Notes: a model not told the origin generated them from the sequence alone. 64,000 nucleotides of DNA from Acanthopleura granulata (GCA_016165875.1 JABBOT010000009.1:16222566-16286565); one strand, 5' to 3'; positions 10,490-23,800 are shown, counted from the stretch's first letter. Made by a program: numbers and translations.

Positions 10490-11339
10490 AAATCAGACAA
10501 AAAAAAAAACACAGAACCCACTTCTGTCATGACCCTGGAGGGCGAACAAGGTGCTATTATGTGTGCATTTACATGACCACATTAACACAATAAAACCCTA
10601 AATGAGGTAACATGACCAAAGGCTGAATTTCACTTGTTACACGTGACCGTTTCTCAACTGTCACACTGTGGTCAATGCTCTGGTACTACCATTTTAGCTG
10701 GTGTCTCATATATTTTTATATTCAATTGATTCACTGATATACAATATGTCTACGGGATTGTGGAATTTCACCTGATCCTTAGGCCATCCTAAACATATAT
10801 TTGTTGGGTGTAAACCACCCCCACCCCCCACAAAAAGATACCAACTCCCTACCTATTTCATGAGGTAAAAAAAAAAAAAAAAATTCCCTACCAACCGAGC
10901 CTACATTTTCTGATACACCTAACAAAATTTTTCTCCAAGGATGGCCTTATATAAACTAAAGGTGCATGCGACCTCAAGCAGTGACCACATGTCCATCCTC
11001 TAATCCTTGATCAGCTAGTCTTTTTCATGGTTTGTTTGAATAGCAATGTTGACCTTACCATTGATCAAGGCCATATATAACAAAGAGTCTCTGTTTTCAT
11101 GAAGTAATTATGGCCCAGACGCCTTAAATATACATGCGCGCATACACAAACATAACTGACAACCTAATACACGTATATCCTATATTAATCAAGCCAATCA
11201 GAAACATGAACTGGCTTTGTCAACCTACACAAAAATGGTTTTAATGACACTGCCTTCACTATTCTGTTTTTGATGATAATGTTTGGAGACCAGCAACAAA
11301 CATGCGAAACTCTTTTGCAATCTACTGGCAGGCTGTACT

Positions 11340-11575
11340 GAACTACTGTACATGACCTAAAATTTCATCAAAAAGGTACATTTTTAGAAGCAAATAAATG
11401 TCATACAATACTGTCACTGGTGCTGAGTCTTACATTTCTCCAATACAGTACCATCATACCTTCCAAACAAACCTCAGAACAACTTTCTACAATCAACGGC
11501 TTTCTCGGAAACAGGAAAAATATGTGAATTAACTATGGACAAAGTTTTAGGTCATTTACGGGTAATCAAAGAAAC
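11340..11575. mobile_element. Foldback MITE-like repeat, most complete copy
   Basis: The left end reads ATGACCTAAAATTTCATC and the right end AAAGTTTTAGGTCATTTACG, which are mutually inverted. The interior has the family core CAGTACCATCATACCTTCCA followed by AACAAACCTC. The size is about 235 bases, with no coding capacity. Target duplication not resolved by eye. Confidence 0.6.
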
Positions 11576-12254
11576 ACTTGTCAGCAAAAACCAGGTACCA
11601 ATTTGCTAATCATTTAGTCACCAGTTTTTGTCCTTTATTGCTGATGCATTCTTGAACCACACTGATGTGTCCCAGATCTTGAGAGCACACTGGTCATTCC
11701 TTCTCGTTTATTATTTAGCCTGTGAATCCAGCAAACTGTATTTCACTTAAAGTTGCGCTTTTTCAAGCATTGTCATATGACACATTTCGCTTGATTCTGA
11801 TTGATTTATCCACTTACAGGGTAGCTTGAGAGTTGTTTTTTTTCTTTGAAGTGTCATTAACTGCTTGTCAGAAAAATGTAAGTGTACCTGTTGCCCCCAA
11901 GAACATGTTTATCATTTTATGGCCTTTACATGGCCTTTCCAAGTGCAGTTTTGCATGCCAAACTTCAGATGAAAGAGAGCACTTGCGTCTAAGATACTGA
12001 CCTAGCTTGTCATGTTTTTCTCATTTTAATAGGCCTATTACTAATTGCCTTTGAGCTCTTGGAGAACCAATGGGGAACCTTTCCCACCAAAGGTAACTCG
12101 CGTCAAAGTTGTGTATACTATTGTTCATTCCTGCATTTATGAGAACCTTCTGTGGACAAACTGATAATGTACGCATTACTCTTGCAGTGCAACAGGACAA
12201 TAGTCAAGTCAGCTTGGGAGTGAATCACCATTACACAGGAAAAGATATGTATGT

Positions 12255-12605
12255 ATGTTTGGGTTTTACATGGTACTCAACAATTTTTAAGTCACTGGAT
12301 GACAACCAGTCATCATATATATTTTTATATGCTTTGCCTCCTCATGGCAGGGTGAGTCCATGTTGTTAGAGTGCTGCCACCACTGGAATATCATGCACAA
12401 CACATGACACAAAGACACCACACGAGACCTCACCCAGTCACATTATACTGACACCGGGCTAAGCAGCCGTGTTTCCTTGTACTAACCTCTCAGTGCTGTG
12501 TGCCAAGCAAGGCAGCAAGAAGTACTCGTCGATATGACCCGACCCGGGTTTGATCTCGGAGGCGGACTCTCTAACCACCTGGCCACAGAGGCAGTCTACA
12601 GGAAA
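12255..12605 (-). mobile_element. SINE family 2 with tRNA-like head facing the PISD donor
   Basis: The core reads TGCCTCCTCATGGCAGGGTG, ACTGGAATATCATGC and CACATTATACTGACACCGGG, shared with copies at 25.3 and 32.7 kb. The right end, read on the minus strand, gives GGCCAGGTGGTTAGAG then GAGATCAAACCCGGG, resembling RNA polymerase III A and B boxes. The head starts about 20-30 bases inside the intron. Confidence 0.75.
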
Positions 12606-12626
12606 AGGTATCTCATTTCTACTCAC

Positions 12627-12863
12627 CACACAATGAACCTGGTCCACAGGCCGAACGTCTGGTTTCAGTTGTCGCCTAAAGAACTCGCCCAGGTTGTTGT
12701 AATGTTTCAAGTCCTCAATGGCCGCCTCCTCCAGTTTGCAATCAAAAGCCCAGATGTAGAGGCGGTACACTGGTCTCCTGAGCCACAGTGGCAGGTGGAA
12801 CTGATTGACTTTACCCCACAACCTGGACATAGCCTTCAGGGGCATCTTACGATACAGGCTTAC
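12627..12863 (-). CDS. PISD: Phosphatidylserine decarboxylase, first constant exon and splice hub
   Basis: The exon opens after the acceptor TTGTTGTTTGTAG at phase 0 and encodes VSLYRKMPLKAMSRLWGKVN, QFHLPLWLRRPVYRLYIWAF, then a helical part ending EFFRRQLKPDVRPVDQVHCV. This matches the conserved start of animal PISD (LYKSVPTR/LSRAWG, LRRPVY, FFRR.LKP). The 79 codons end in phase 0 at a GTGAGT donor and join TSPADGR of the next exon. Every candidate upstream first exon in this window that ends in phase 0 can be joined here, giving Val-Ser-Leu-Tyr after a variable N-terminus. The Met in RKMPLKAM could also act as a downstream start, but it would discard conserved residues. Confidence 0.95.
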
Positions 12864-13262
12864 CTACAAACAACAACAACGGCCTAGTATTCAGTGATAT
12901 CATTTACCCTGAACAATGCATCAACTTCCTCTCCTGAAAACAGATTTTTCTTTCAAATATAGTTTAGCACTTAATAATTTGTCGCCTTGAAAGTTTTACT
13001 AGCTTTGTTCCTGAAAAATGATCAGGCAAGAAAATTTAGGTCAACATTAATCCTAAATTAAAATCTGCCAATAATACATTAAAGTGCCACTCTGGTCAGA
13101 ACACAAACTACGTGGAAATATTACAATGATATGAAAGAAATCCTACGGAGTTAGCCTAATACCATGTTTCAAAAAGACTTTCATGAATAACGCTATTTAA
13201 CCCACATAACTGAAGATTCCTTGAAAAACAAAATCTTTGGCTGAGTTTGTAAAATTTTGCTG

Positions 13263-13421
13263 ATGTGACGTGATAAAAATCTGTATATGACGTCAAATTA
13301 GGCAGATGTGACGTGGAATAAAGCATTTATGCTGGGATGAGGTCGACAGCCTTTGAAAGGGCAGCTTCATATGTGTATACACGTCAGCAGTTGATGACAT
13401 CATTGTTCGTGGCTGACGTCA
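13263..13421. promoter_or_regulatory. Cluster of CRE/TGACG motifs in a PISD intron
   Basis: Two perfect palindromes TGACGTCA lie at 13288-13295 and 13414-13421, with TGTGACGTG at about 13264 and 13308 and CACGTCAG near 13380. CREB/ATF-type bZIP factors bind such sites. Five TGACG-type motifs within 160 bases is dense for AT-rich DNA. Regulatory use is an inference. Confidence 0.35.
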
Positions 13422-13933
13422 CACCAGGCAAAGTGGAAGCGACAGAAATATTTTGTTTCCGTATACTCTGACGAAAGGTTCAATATCGGTTTAATTTGCT
13501 GCAATATTTTCACAATTTAGGAAAGCAATTCAGGCTATCACAGTCTTTATCAATTCACCTTGCTTTCAAGACACACTTGTTTTGACACCAAAGTAGCTCT
13601 TTAAGAATATTCCACTGCTGCAATCCCACATGACATGCATGACATACATACAGTAGTGTACATACACTGAAATTAGTGAGCAGCAAAACCAAAACTGTAA
13701 CAATAATCCGAAATGGCCATATTTAATCTGACACAAAAACAACCAAAATATTTGATTTATTAAACAACAAAAGGCAAAGGGTGGGTGGTTTTCTTTGGAA
13801 CCCTGTTTCCTCTTGCTATAGGTCTGACGATCGTCATATAAAAAGTGAAATAGTTTGAAGAATTTGGCATAAATCCCCAATCAAATACATAAATACAAAA
13901 TTATCATCTTCAGAAGATAAACTGTACTTATTT

Positions 13934-14200
13934 ATTTCTTTGATTAGTGTTACACGCCATACTCAAGAATATTTCACTTATACGACAACGACCAGCATTA
14001 TGGTGGGAGGAAACAGGGCAGAGTCCAGTGAAAAACCACAACCATCTGCAGGTTGCTGGGGGACCTTCCCACATAGGGCCAGAGAGGAAGCCAGCATGAG
14101 CTGGACTTAAAGTCACAGTGACTGCATTGGTGGAAGGCTCCTTTGTCACTGCTCTGCGTTAGCATGCCAACCCAGCTGCGGAGGTCCCATAGATAAAACA
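13934..14200 (-). mobile_element. Full-length tRNA-derived SINE, family 1
   Basis: Reading the minus strand, a tRNA-like head at about 14200-14110 (GCAGCTGGGTTGGCATGC, later GACTTTAAGTCCAG, a decayed B box) is followed by GCTCATGCTGGCTTCC, the conserved core (complement of CATACTCAAGAATATTTCAC, TTATACGACAACGACCAGC, ATTATGGTGGGAGGAAAC) and a short A-rich tail near 13934. I recall this core from mollusc SINEs. Confidence 0.8.
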
Positions 14201-15594
14201 TACTGTAATAACACCGCCTCTCACCTTGGCCTTTCTGCTCATTTTCACTTCAGACATCATCAAATAATCAAATGTCTCTTCACGATAAACAGCTTACAAA
14301 CAAAAAATATGCGAGTTCATCAACCGCGGAACTGTCCCTTAAGTGTTGATATATTCACTCTTGTCACACACACAACCATGTACATGTATCCTAAAGAAGC
14401 CAGAGGAATTTCATGACCTGCGTGAATAAATTAATCCTTGAGCAGTACAGGATTGTACAATTCTTTGTAATAATGACTTCTAATTCATTTTCTGCTCAGT
14501 TTCGTGCAAAGTTCTCCCTCAGGCTCAATCAGACTACAAATACAAGGATGTGTACCATCCACCTAATCCAGTAATCCACTTCAGCCAGTAATCCAGTTAC
14601 TAAGCCACTAATCTATCGTCCACGCAGCCTGTACTCCTTGTTTCACATTTAAGTTCCCTAATCCTCAGGAATATCTAATGTTGAATGTTCACAATTCAGA
14701 CCCAGGTTTCACAGCATCCGCACATTCAAGTTGAATGACTTATAGTGCTGAAACTCTTCTTTATGGCTCACAACGTCAATGTTCTTTCATTCATAGCGCA
14801 GATAACTTCATTCACAATAAAGTTCTCTCACTCACAGCATGATATCCCTCATTCAAAATAAAGTTCTTCTGATTCGTATCTTTCTGTCTGTCTACTGTTT
14901 CACATCAACAATCCTGGGCTCACATTCACAGAGAGATTCTGTTAAATCAACAAATTTGATGTTATGTGCATGAGTCCCATATAGAGATGTACACACACGC
15001 ATTCGGGTCACAAGTACCTCCTAATCTCATCCTGTAGCCTACGATCATAACAGTGCTCTCCGAGTCATCTCATCCTATATATCTTATCCCCATACTCTGC
15101 GACTTATCTCATCCTGAAGCTCAAGATTTCATCACACTATCTCATCCTACATATTAACATGTACAGGCAGGTATAATGGAAAGTACTATCGTCCTCCCCG
15201 AATGGGACCACTGCACACTGCTTCTTCCCACAAAGGCTGTTAAGACCAGATATTCACATCTCATGTACTCAAATCCATATCATGACAATCCTGAACCAGT
15301 CAGACTCACTTCTGTAAAACCATTAAGGATCCGGCCATGTCAAATCTCCACGCCCTCGCTTTTAGGATTTACACCTGGACTCTGTCTGACTAACAGCACT
15401 GATTTACCTACCACACCTTAACAAAGGAGCCTTTACTAGCCTAACTGGACAGACCTTCTGGTATGCATCACTAAACTACCACCTACACCCTCTCGATATT
15501 ACCCTAAATCACCTAAACTTCGAACCAGGACTACACATGTTGTACATTTTGCATAATTCTGTGAGTTCTGCTCATCTGAGAAAAGTACATGTGA

Positions 15595-15735
15595 TATTGA
15601 CATTTGTTTGGAAGATTGGATGATATTCTGCTAGACAAATGTCTCATTACTGAAAGTTATATTTTATGACATACATTTGATTTTAAAAATACACTTTCCT
15701 GGGGAAAATTTTAGGTCATTTACAGTATGCTAGAT
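15595..15735. repeat. Rearranged copy of the foldback repeat
   Basis: TTTGGAAGATTGGATGATAT is the inverse of the family core. It is followed by GGAAAATTTTAGGTCATTTA in direct orientation, consistent with a hairpin-type element. Confidence 0.45.
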
Positions 15736-16214
15736 TAATGCAATAAACACTGGATGAATATATACAGTACACTGCCTACATACCTACCAATACAAACTAA
15801 AAATCTGATTTCAATGAATATCTGTGAGTAGAACAATATTCTCATAAAAAACAAATGCTAAACAGTGTTAAGTATCCATAATTAATTATCGTGATGCTCT
15901 GCTGCTTTATTTAAGGCAACAAATATACTTCTGGTGATAATTAGTGGCCAATTATCATAGAATGCCGGGGAGTAGACACCCACATTTCATGATGCAATTA
16001 TGTAGGCTAATTAATATATACACGCTAATTTAATTAGCAATGGTTTTACACTTACATATTGTATGTGTCTGTTATACATGCATAGCACTTTGCTTCACTG
16101 TCTGCGGGAAACTGTGGTTTAATTTCATGATGCGGTCTTTAAAACAAAGGTCTTCTGGTAAATTGTTAAACGCATGTCTTTATGCACATATTATATATAA
16201 CTTGTATATAACTG

Positions 16215-16345
16215 TACATTCCTTCAGTAGGATATCACAATATCTTCCAAATAATCCTTCAAACAATGTTATACATCAACAGATCTCAAAATGTGCCACT
16301 TATTATTCGACAAAATTTCAGGTCATTTAGTGTCATAATTGAATT
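16215..16345 (+). repeat. Copy of the foldback repeat
   Basis: Shows CAGTAGGATATCACAATATC then TTCCAAATAATCC and ends with ACAAAATTTCAGGTCATTTA. Confidence 0.5.
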
Positions 16346-18723
16346 AATGTGAATTGGAACATGAGTTAGGCATTGGGAGAGTCCTTTCCATTTCATTTTT
16401 TTGATATAAAGCATTAAATTTGATAAATCTATACCTGCACGTTTACTACTTAATCAAAGGCTGAAAAGGGCTTCTACATTCATTTTTACTTAAACTCTTT
16501 AAATTTTGGCAAATAATCTTCCTACACCAATAAATTAGAAGATTTCCAAAAATGGCATTATTATCCTTTTTCTTAATCCTCCCCTCCTATCTTTTCGAAA
16601 ACTTAATTAAGTTTTTCTTTCCAGCTTTGACAGAATACAGAAAAAAACTGCCTTTCAGTATTTTACAATCCAACCTTTCCCTTTTACATACCCTCATTTT
16701 TGTCAAAACTTTGATGACGCAGAATTTGACACGCTGGAGGTTTTGACATGTTCTGCATGATGACATTATCTTCACTGTACAGATAACACTAACTATTTAT
16801 AGTTCTGAATAAAGAGCCATCAACACGTTGATCTTAAACAGAATAATTTCATAAGTTACAGGCCATATTTTCATTATGTGAAAATATGATTATGCTACAT
16901 TATAAACATGAACAACATTCATGATGTTTTTTCCACTTATATACATCCTCCAAAGCTGAAGTTTTGTCTTGTGTAAAAATTTTAATTTCAATATGAACAA
17001 ATGAATATGGAGCAACTGACAGGATGTAGGCAACATTTGCATTTTTAGGTAATAACAGGGTTACAATGTGAACACCATTACTTCATGGTCAAAATTCAGC
17101 GAGTGCCTGTTATTTTGTAACAAATATAATCTCATCTACACCAGATGCAAAATTAATATCTCATACATACATGCATTTTTTCTAATTTCAAATTTTATCG
17201 AACAATATGTCCTTAGCATATATATATAATTTTTTTATATATAATTTTTTTAAACTGTCAAAAAATGGTTTAGGGGAATTGCCTGTTGCACAATGCGGTA
17301 CAGCCACCGGTGACGTGATGATATAACAGAATCTGTTAACACCATATCACTACTTCCAACTGGTACCAGCTTTATTTAAATCTTCATAAGACCAAACTGC
17401 TTAACTTTCGTTACTAGAATGACAGCAGTAATGTACCTGTAGGATACGTGTCCTTGAGAGTGTACAGATACACATTTGGATTTAAAGGCAAGATTATTTC
17501 AAAGCTTTAAACCAGCTGTCTCAGTAGGATTAAATAGAAATCCAGGTCCCCACCTTCAATAGGTGTGACATTTCGCAAAAATTCAATGTCAGCTTGCACT
17601 CGGCTATGTCCTTCCCTCAGTAAGGCAATGGTGGATGTTAATAAAGATTCAGTGTCAAAAATCCGACTGACTAACACACCTTGTGAACAACTGTCAGTCA
17701 ATCACAACACCTTAATATTGATTTTAGCATATATCAGACACGTCCCAAGACTGTAGCACAAGTATCATTGTGATTCCACTTCGTCACGATCGCGTCACAA
17801 TATCAAAGTATTGAGCCTCTGCAGGATGACTGATGATACCAGCAAGTCATTCAGTTACAAACTGCCACGATCTTTTGTTTTTAACCTCCTTTTTCTTTCG
17901 GCAACTTCTGAATTCCTGCTTAAATTAAAACAGACCAAAAGGGGTGAAGAAGGCTCAGAACATTTTATCACCTTCACATGTTTGCAAGGTCTTAAGCATA
18001 TTCTGAAGGCATTATTCTGTATTGACTGATAAAAATATACTTTTATGAGGCCCTGAAACTGTCCAATCTAACCTATGTAGGTTTGTCTCCAAAATTAAAA
18101 TAAAAATGTGTATAAATTGCACTGAAAGTTGCTCTTTCATATGCAAAAAGGTCGAGGAGTTAGGTTAGGGTGAACTGCGAAATCGTTCAACCATGACAGG
18201 TAGTTTCTCACCTGGGCCACATGTAACATTATTACCTGGAACCTTCTGTCATCCATGTCCAAGTCGTAACGTGTATATGTGTGTACTTGAATGTAGCTAC
18301 CACATTGGTCAGTTGCAACTGTGACCATCCTGTGCATATGGCATTAAAAATATGGTCAATAGGAAAGATGCCCAATTGGCCTTCCAAAATGATGGCCAAT
18401 TACTCTTTTAAGTTCTTATTGGGATTTTCATGAATTTCTTCTTTTTTTTTGCCGTTTTTTTAACTTTTTTTCTAAAATTTTTATCAATTTTAACTGCCTA
18501 AGATCCCTATCTCTTTTATTAGCCAGAATTAAAATAAGTTCAAACCTACCATATTTTTTTCGCGTAGTATTTAGTTACCTCCCAACAAAGAATTTCTTAA
18601 GGATAGACTAGATTCTCAAACTAACCCTCTGCCATTTCAAAGGCTCTAATTTCACTGGCACAAACATCACATGGTGGACTCAACTCCCACCCATCAGAGA
18701 GTTCAAAATGACTTCGCACTTAC

Positions 18724-19101
18724 CGTTGAATTGTACTTAAGAATGGAGTGATCTTGCGGAATTGCAAGCTGCAACACCCTCCTAGATTTGTCCTTCTTCT
18801 GCCACAAGAAATAGTTCCGCTGATGTCTGAGCAACCTCAACAGAGTCTTGGTGGGAAGGATGGCCAAGCGTGGGCCTAACAACACAAGGTCTTTAAGCTG
18901 GACACACAACACAAGGCACTTCAGCGACTGATGAATCCGCCGAGCAGACTTCTTCAGTGATAAATGGTGGAGTCGTCCGATTCCCACTCGACCAATCAGG
19001 GGACGGAAGGGGATGTAGAGCCTAAATCGTCGAGGGCGGTACCTGCCCGCTACCATGACGATGAGGATGATACCCGTGTATGTTAAAGTTTCGTCCAACA
19101 T
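18724..19101 (-). CDS. PISD: Candidate alternative first coding exon of PISD (basic, hydrophobic N-terminus)
   Basis: An ATG at 19101 opens 126 codons that end in phase 0 at a good GTAAGT donor (TTCAACG|GTAAGT). The product starts MLDETLTYTGIILIVMVAGR, with a hydrophobic segment at about residues 7-19. It continues RYRPRRFRLYIPFRPLIGRV and is then rich in Leu, Arg and Lys. Joined to 12863 it would read ILKYNST then VSLYRK. In human PISD an alternative N-terminus also has a hydrophobic stretch followed by LRPLSRVGWRP-like sequence just before ALYKS, and the PFRPLIGRVGIGR here is reminiscent. A TATATATA tract lies on the same strand about 470 bases upstream (near 19575-19582). Coding use is inferred from the frame, donor and phase. 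Confidence 0.6.
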
Positions 19102-20865
19102 GTTGAAGGTGAGTTCTTACACGTCAGTTTAGATATCAATACAACAACAACTCACAGTGGCGATGACAAAATCTTCACAAAATGTCAATTTTTGCCCCAA
19201 CAAACTTCCGTTCCAGAAGCACCAGTGGGAGTCACACACAAAAAGTCTTCAGCTAATAATCAAGCTGTCATAAAAAATCACTGCTGTTGAAAAGTTTTAA
19301 ACAATAAAATTCAAATCATCACGATGAACAAAATGAAAGGAGGAGTCTTAATAAACAGTCAGACACTATAGGAGCAAGACGTCTCAATACTGTATCCCAA
19401 ATAGATAATGCAAAGTTCTCATCCAGAATAGAATGCTAAAATTTAGCTGAACTGAATGTCAGCAAATTTCAAAAATGGCACAGTTTCTGGCGCCATGCAG
19501 GTTCATTATAAGTCACAGATAGATATTAAATGTCACAGTAAAACATTCCTTCCAACAGCGTCTGACTAAATCGCTATATATATAGTACCCTGGATCACTG
19601 GCAAAGATAAAATCTCTGATCTGTGTATGAATGTTACAAGCAAGTGTATATAGCACACAATTAACAGCGACAAGCAGTGTCTATCACATAAACATGTACG
19701 AGCGACAAGGCCAAAGCATGTATATTACCCCAATGTCCTCAAAACTAGGTTGTCCACAGACAGCTTTGGAAAACAATAACTTCCACTAGGATGCTTTATG
19801 GCGATCCACTGCTTTTCATCAAAGAAAGGTGCCTTGAGAAGTGTACTTATATTCCGCCATTGCTGACTTTGCTCCGAGATGTCTGTTTGACCGCATGAAA
19901 ATTCAGGAACAGAAGTAAATTCCAGCTGCTGATTCCTTATAATTGCAATTTTTCTAATCAGTTGTTAATATTAAACGCCTGTTTCAGTTTTTATCCCATA
20001 AAAATACATATTCTGCATTGAAATATATCCCATGCGAGTCATATGTCCATCTTATGAATATGCCTGAAGCGATCTTACCATTCAAAGATACTTACTTTTG
20101 CATACACACAACTTCGTGACAACACAAAGAGTGGCTAGGTTCTAACCTGTTTGTAGGAGTTTTTGCAATAACACACATCACATGTTACACAACATTTCTC
20201 GCTCCTACTCAACATCCACAGGTACTGTCAGCGTTGGAACAAGAAAAGCAAATGTTTCCACAAATGTCAAATTCGCTTACTGCGGCAAGCTGAGGCAAAA
20301 ATATCCCTCAATAAATGCTAAGATACTAACGCTCGGCAGTCGATTCAAGGCAAAAAATCCCTCCATCAATCCTCACCATAGCAAACTGAATGTCTCAATC
20401 ATGATTGTTCCAGTACAGATACAGGGTAAACAAGTGATAATGTTTATGAACTGAACGTGCAGAATTGCAGATATGCCCTAGAGACAGAGTACTGCAATGT
20501 TTTAACCCATCATCACCCAGGACTTGACTGTCAGCATCCCTGTTATGGCCACACTGCCCACACCCCTTTACTCACGCTCTCTCTCTTGGCACCCTAAGAC
20601 TTAAGCCTTGTCTAGGTATAAATATTAAATTACGTCCCAGATCCAGAGAGGAAAAAATCATACAGTCTACACAATGGAAGTGTCAGAGGCCACAGACTAT
20701 GTTCCTGTCCCTCCAGCCAGGGCTATTTGGGTAGAATACGGAGTATAAATCTGCCTTTGAGATGGACTATGCCCTTAAAACATGAGATCAGCCGGCACTC
20801 CGAGTAAAGCACATGCCTGATATATGTCACTGAGATGAGACCACATACCATCTGGCCATTTGATT

Positions 20866-20896
20866 GGCTGTTGGAGCCAGTCAGCAGTTAAGGTCA
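20866..20896 (-). promoter_or_regulatory. CCAAT box and ERR-type half site
   Basis: The minus strand reads TGACCTTAACTGCTGACTGG then CAGCCAATCAAATGG. TTAAGGTCA (20888-20896 on plus) fits the extended nuclear-receptor half site TNAAGGTCA bound by ERR/SF-1-type receptors. No ATG exon with a donor was found immediately downstream, so promoter status is uncertain. Confidence 0.25.
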
Positions 20897-23800
20897 CAGG
20901 GCCATCCCACTCTGAAGTTAGGGGGGTTGGCTGAGAGTGAGCATGCCTTGTAGAGAGTATATAACATTTTCTTTACAAAATAATGAGCTAATGGTTAACA
21001 TCAAAGAAGAAGCACTTTTCTTACATAATTTCTACACACAGTACTCTCTCTCCCTCAAACACTCACCCTTCTTGAATTACTGATCATAAAAAATAAGCCA
21101 TGTGATGGTGCATGCGAGTTCTTATAAGGACAGAAGTACCGGCAAAATGGGAAAATCCCCATAATGCTAGGTCAGAAATACTAAAGATACTATGAGATGG
21201 AGGCTCTAGAGGATGCCCTTCACAAATCAATACTCACACCACAACTAAATGAACTTGTGAGAATTAAATGAGGGCCACAAGTGTACCCACAATGACCTAT
21301 CCCTCGCAAACTGGATGTAATTACACATGATGTCTAAAACCACACATGAAGTATTTAAGAGTGATACTTGCAAATGAACAAGAACATTCCCACAAGATAT
21401 CAAAACATTAGACAACTATTGGCACTTGCATTTGTATAGTAAATCTACGTGTACAGTATGTCAGTTATAATTAGGGCAATGCTCTATTTTACATGTAGTT
21501 ATCATCCAGCATGGAAGCTTGAATAGGCATATAAGACCATTAGTACCTTTATTATTCCTTTGAAAGTTTGTCGCCATAGGGAAGTTGCAATAGTAAATGC
21601 AGTGAATTAAGAATTTCCAGTTTGCAGCACAAATGATGACTGGGGAAACAAAAGACCACAGCACGGAGAGCAAACCAGACATCAGCAGCAGTATGTAACA
21701 ATGAGCAGGTGGCAGTTTGACAAATAGTCAGTGAAATATGGCCAATTTACTGTTCATGTCAATATTTAAAAAGTAACAACTGATGTGCCCCGTAGCACCA
21801 TGGGTTAAGCAGAATTGTTAATAGTATAAGTAAACAAGGTGACATATTATAGCAATTTACATGTACTAGACATCAATGACCAGACATGTCCATTATTTGT
21901 AACTATCATGTGAATTTGTTTGATTTGTTGACTTGTTGTATTTCACTAGACTCCGGAATTTGTCACAGGATGCTACAAACAAGCACATTTTCACACAAAA
22001 AAGGCGACAAAACAATGGAGTGAAGTCCCTTTACAATGTGGCGTTGTTTTCCTACATGCTACATGTAGACTCAGTGTCAGTTATGCCACACCACAAACTT
22101 AAAAATCATCCTTGTTAACCTTTATGGGTGATATTTCATTGATTCATACATACATCTGGTCTAGGGTTGGTTTTGAAATATGATAGTATTCACATGTAAC
22201 TGAATTATTCAATGCTAAGTTGATGTTTAGAATAGGATCTGAAGAAATGTCATGTAGCTTGAATATTTTCATTGAATATACTGAATATTTATCAAATGAG
22301 ACTAATGCTCATTAATATAGTGGACATTTCTTTATAAATTAAGGGTAGTATATAGAATATTAAAAACTACTAATGTCAATTAATCTTCTGAAATAATGTT
22401 CTTGGGTGGGTTTGAGTGTCAACTACTGCAAAAGAACGATATTTTTCTGGCAGACAATTTGCCTGAAGATGAATACTACCATGTCAGAAGACAACCAAGT
22501 GAAGCCCGATATTGTGCTTTAAATCAGTGCTTGAGAAATTTTGCAGTCGGATATCACTGTATCGTCAAAACGCCATAGCTCAAAAACTGCACATTCCTTG
22601 TCTCTACAAGACTTACGACATATCATCCTTTGTTTCCTGTCTTCACATTTGGGAAAACTTGTGGAGCCAGCAGAACAATTTTTATTTTTCTTTATCATTA
22701 TTGGACTAGATTTTATGATAATCTCATCTTTGGTGACAATTTCTGGCCAAAAATGAAATCATGAGTTCCTATGTAAAATGTCTTGCGGGCAGGGACGGAC
22801 GTCAAGTGGGAGTGATCTAAAGATCAATACTAAGCCCAAATGCCTCTTCTGCCAGCAGTTAGGAGACATGTACTTTACAAGGTCACATGCCGAAAAACAT
22901 CATACAAATAATGGATGCCCAAATTAAGCATATAGTCACAAAAAAGCACAAATCAATGCGACATCAAATTTTAAAAATGTGCTTAATTTGATTAATTACA
23001 TGTTGAAATTGTGTTATATAATATTGATTTTCCCACAATCAATGTTAACCTTGTTATCACTAAGGTTTCTATTTAGCCTAACATTAGATCTCTTTCAAAA
23101 AGTTTTTAATTTTAGCCCAAATTGTGTGACATGAACAGGAACTCAAACCCAGAGGCTGCATTTGACTGTGCCTTGACACTTTTACAACCACTTTCCAAAC
23201 CGTCATTGGCTCTACACCATGGTGTAACTGCTGTAGTAGGAAAACTGTTGTGTCCATGCAGTTTTCAGCCTACCATAAACCAAACAACCTTTCAAACTTT
23301 ATATTGTTAACAACAATCAAATAAAATAAAAATATAGCATGGAATTGTTTTTATCTCATTTGAAAGATCTACATACATGTACATATGTATAAATGAATTT
23401 GTTCAGTTATTGGTTTACCTTAAATTTCAAGTTCAAACAAGTTGGCAATTTGAAAAACATCCCCTTATCATATACTCTAAATCTTTAACCTTTTCAAACA
23501 CCTCTGCAACCAATATTCTGAAACATTCTGACACAACTATGGGGTGTAGAGAAATCATGTGCACAGTTTCATGAAGCTTGCCTCTTTACTCACACGCAAA
23601 AAATCATTTTAGCATCATTTTCATAATCACTGTGCGCAACAATTCCACTGAGAAAGTGCTTTAGTGGTTGAAAAGGTTAAAGATTTACAGTATACAAATT
23701 AACTGCACTATTTAAACTATTATTCAAATATTCAGGCACTATTCAACTTACCTATTGCAACTTACGCAACTATTATACTATAAGATTTGTCTGTGGATTA

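Larger units (their letters stand above)
9576..12626 (-). other. PISD intron rich in repeats
   Basis: About 3 kb between the first and second constant exons. It contains the 107-bp minisatellite, poly-A tracts at about 10499-10509 and 10866-10883, a foldback repeat (11340-11575) and a SINE (12255-12605) beside the donor. No extra exon is seen. Confidence 0.8.
12864..18723 (-). other. PISD intron downstream of the 18.7-kb alternative exon
   Basis: About 5.9 kb. It holds a CRE-motif cluster (13263-13421), a full SINE (13934-14200) and foldback-repeat copies (15595-15735 and 16215-16345). Between 14.2 and 15.6 kb and between 16.4 and 18.7 kb I see only AT-rich unique sequence and unconserved open frames. 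Confidence 0.6.

Noticed and set aside
9662..10576. Series of 70-110-codon frames on both strands
   Set aside because: By-products of the 107-bp minisatellite. The peptides repeat with the unit and break where the unit length changes.
12498..12887. 129-codon plus-strand frame opposite the PISD hub exon
   Set aside because: Shadow of the minus-strand exon and the adjoining SINE. The minus-strand product matches PISD.
13566..13880. 104-codon minus-strand frame in an intron
   Set aside because: Low-complexity Phe/Tyr/Cys-rich translation of AT-rich DNA. No splice context that fits PISD.
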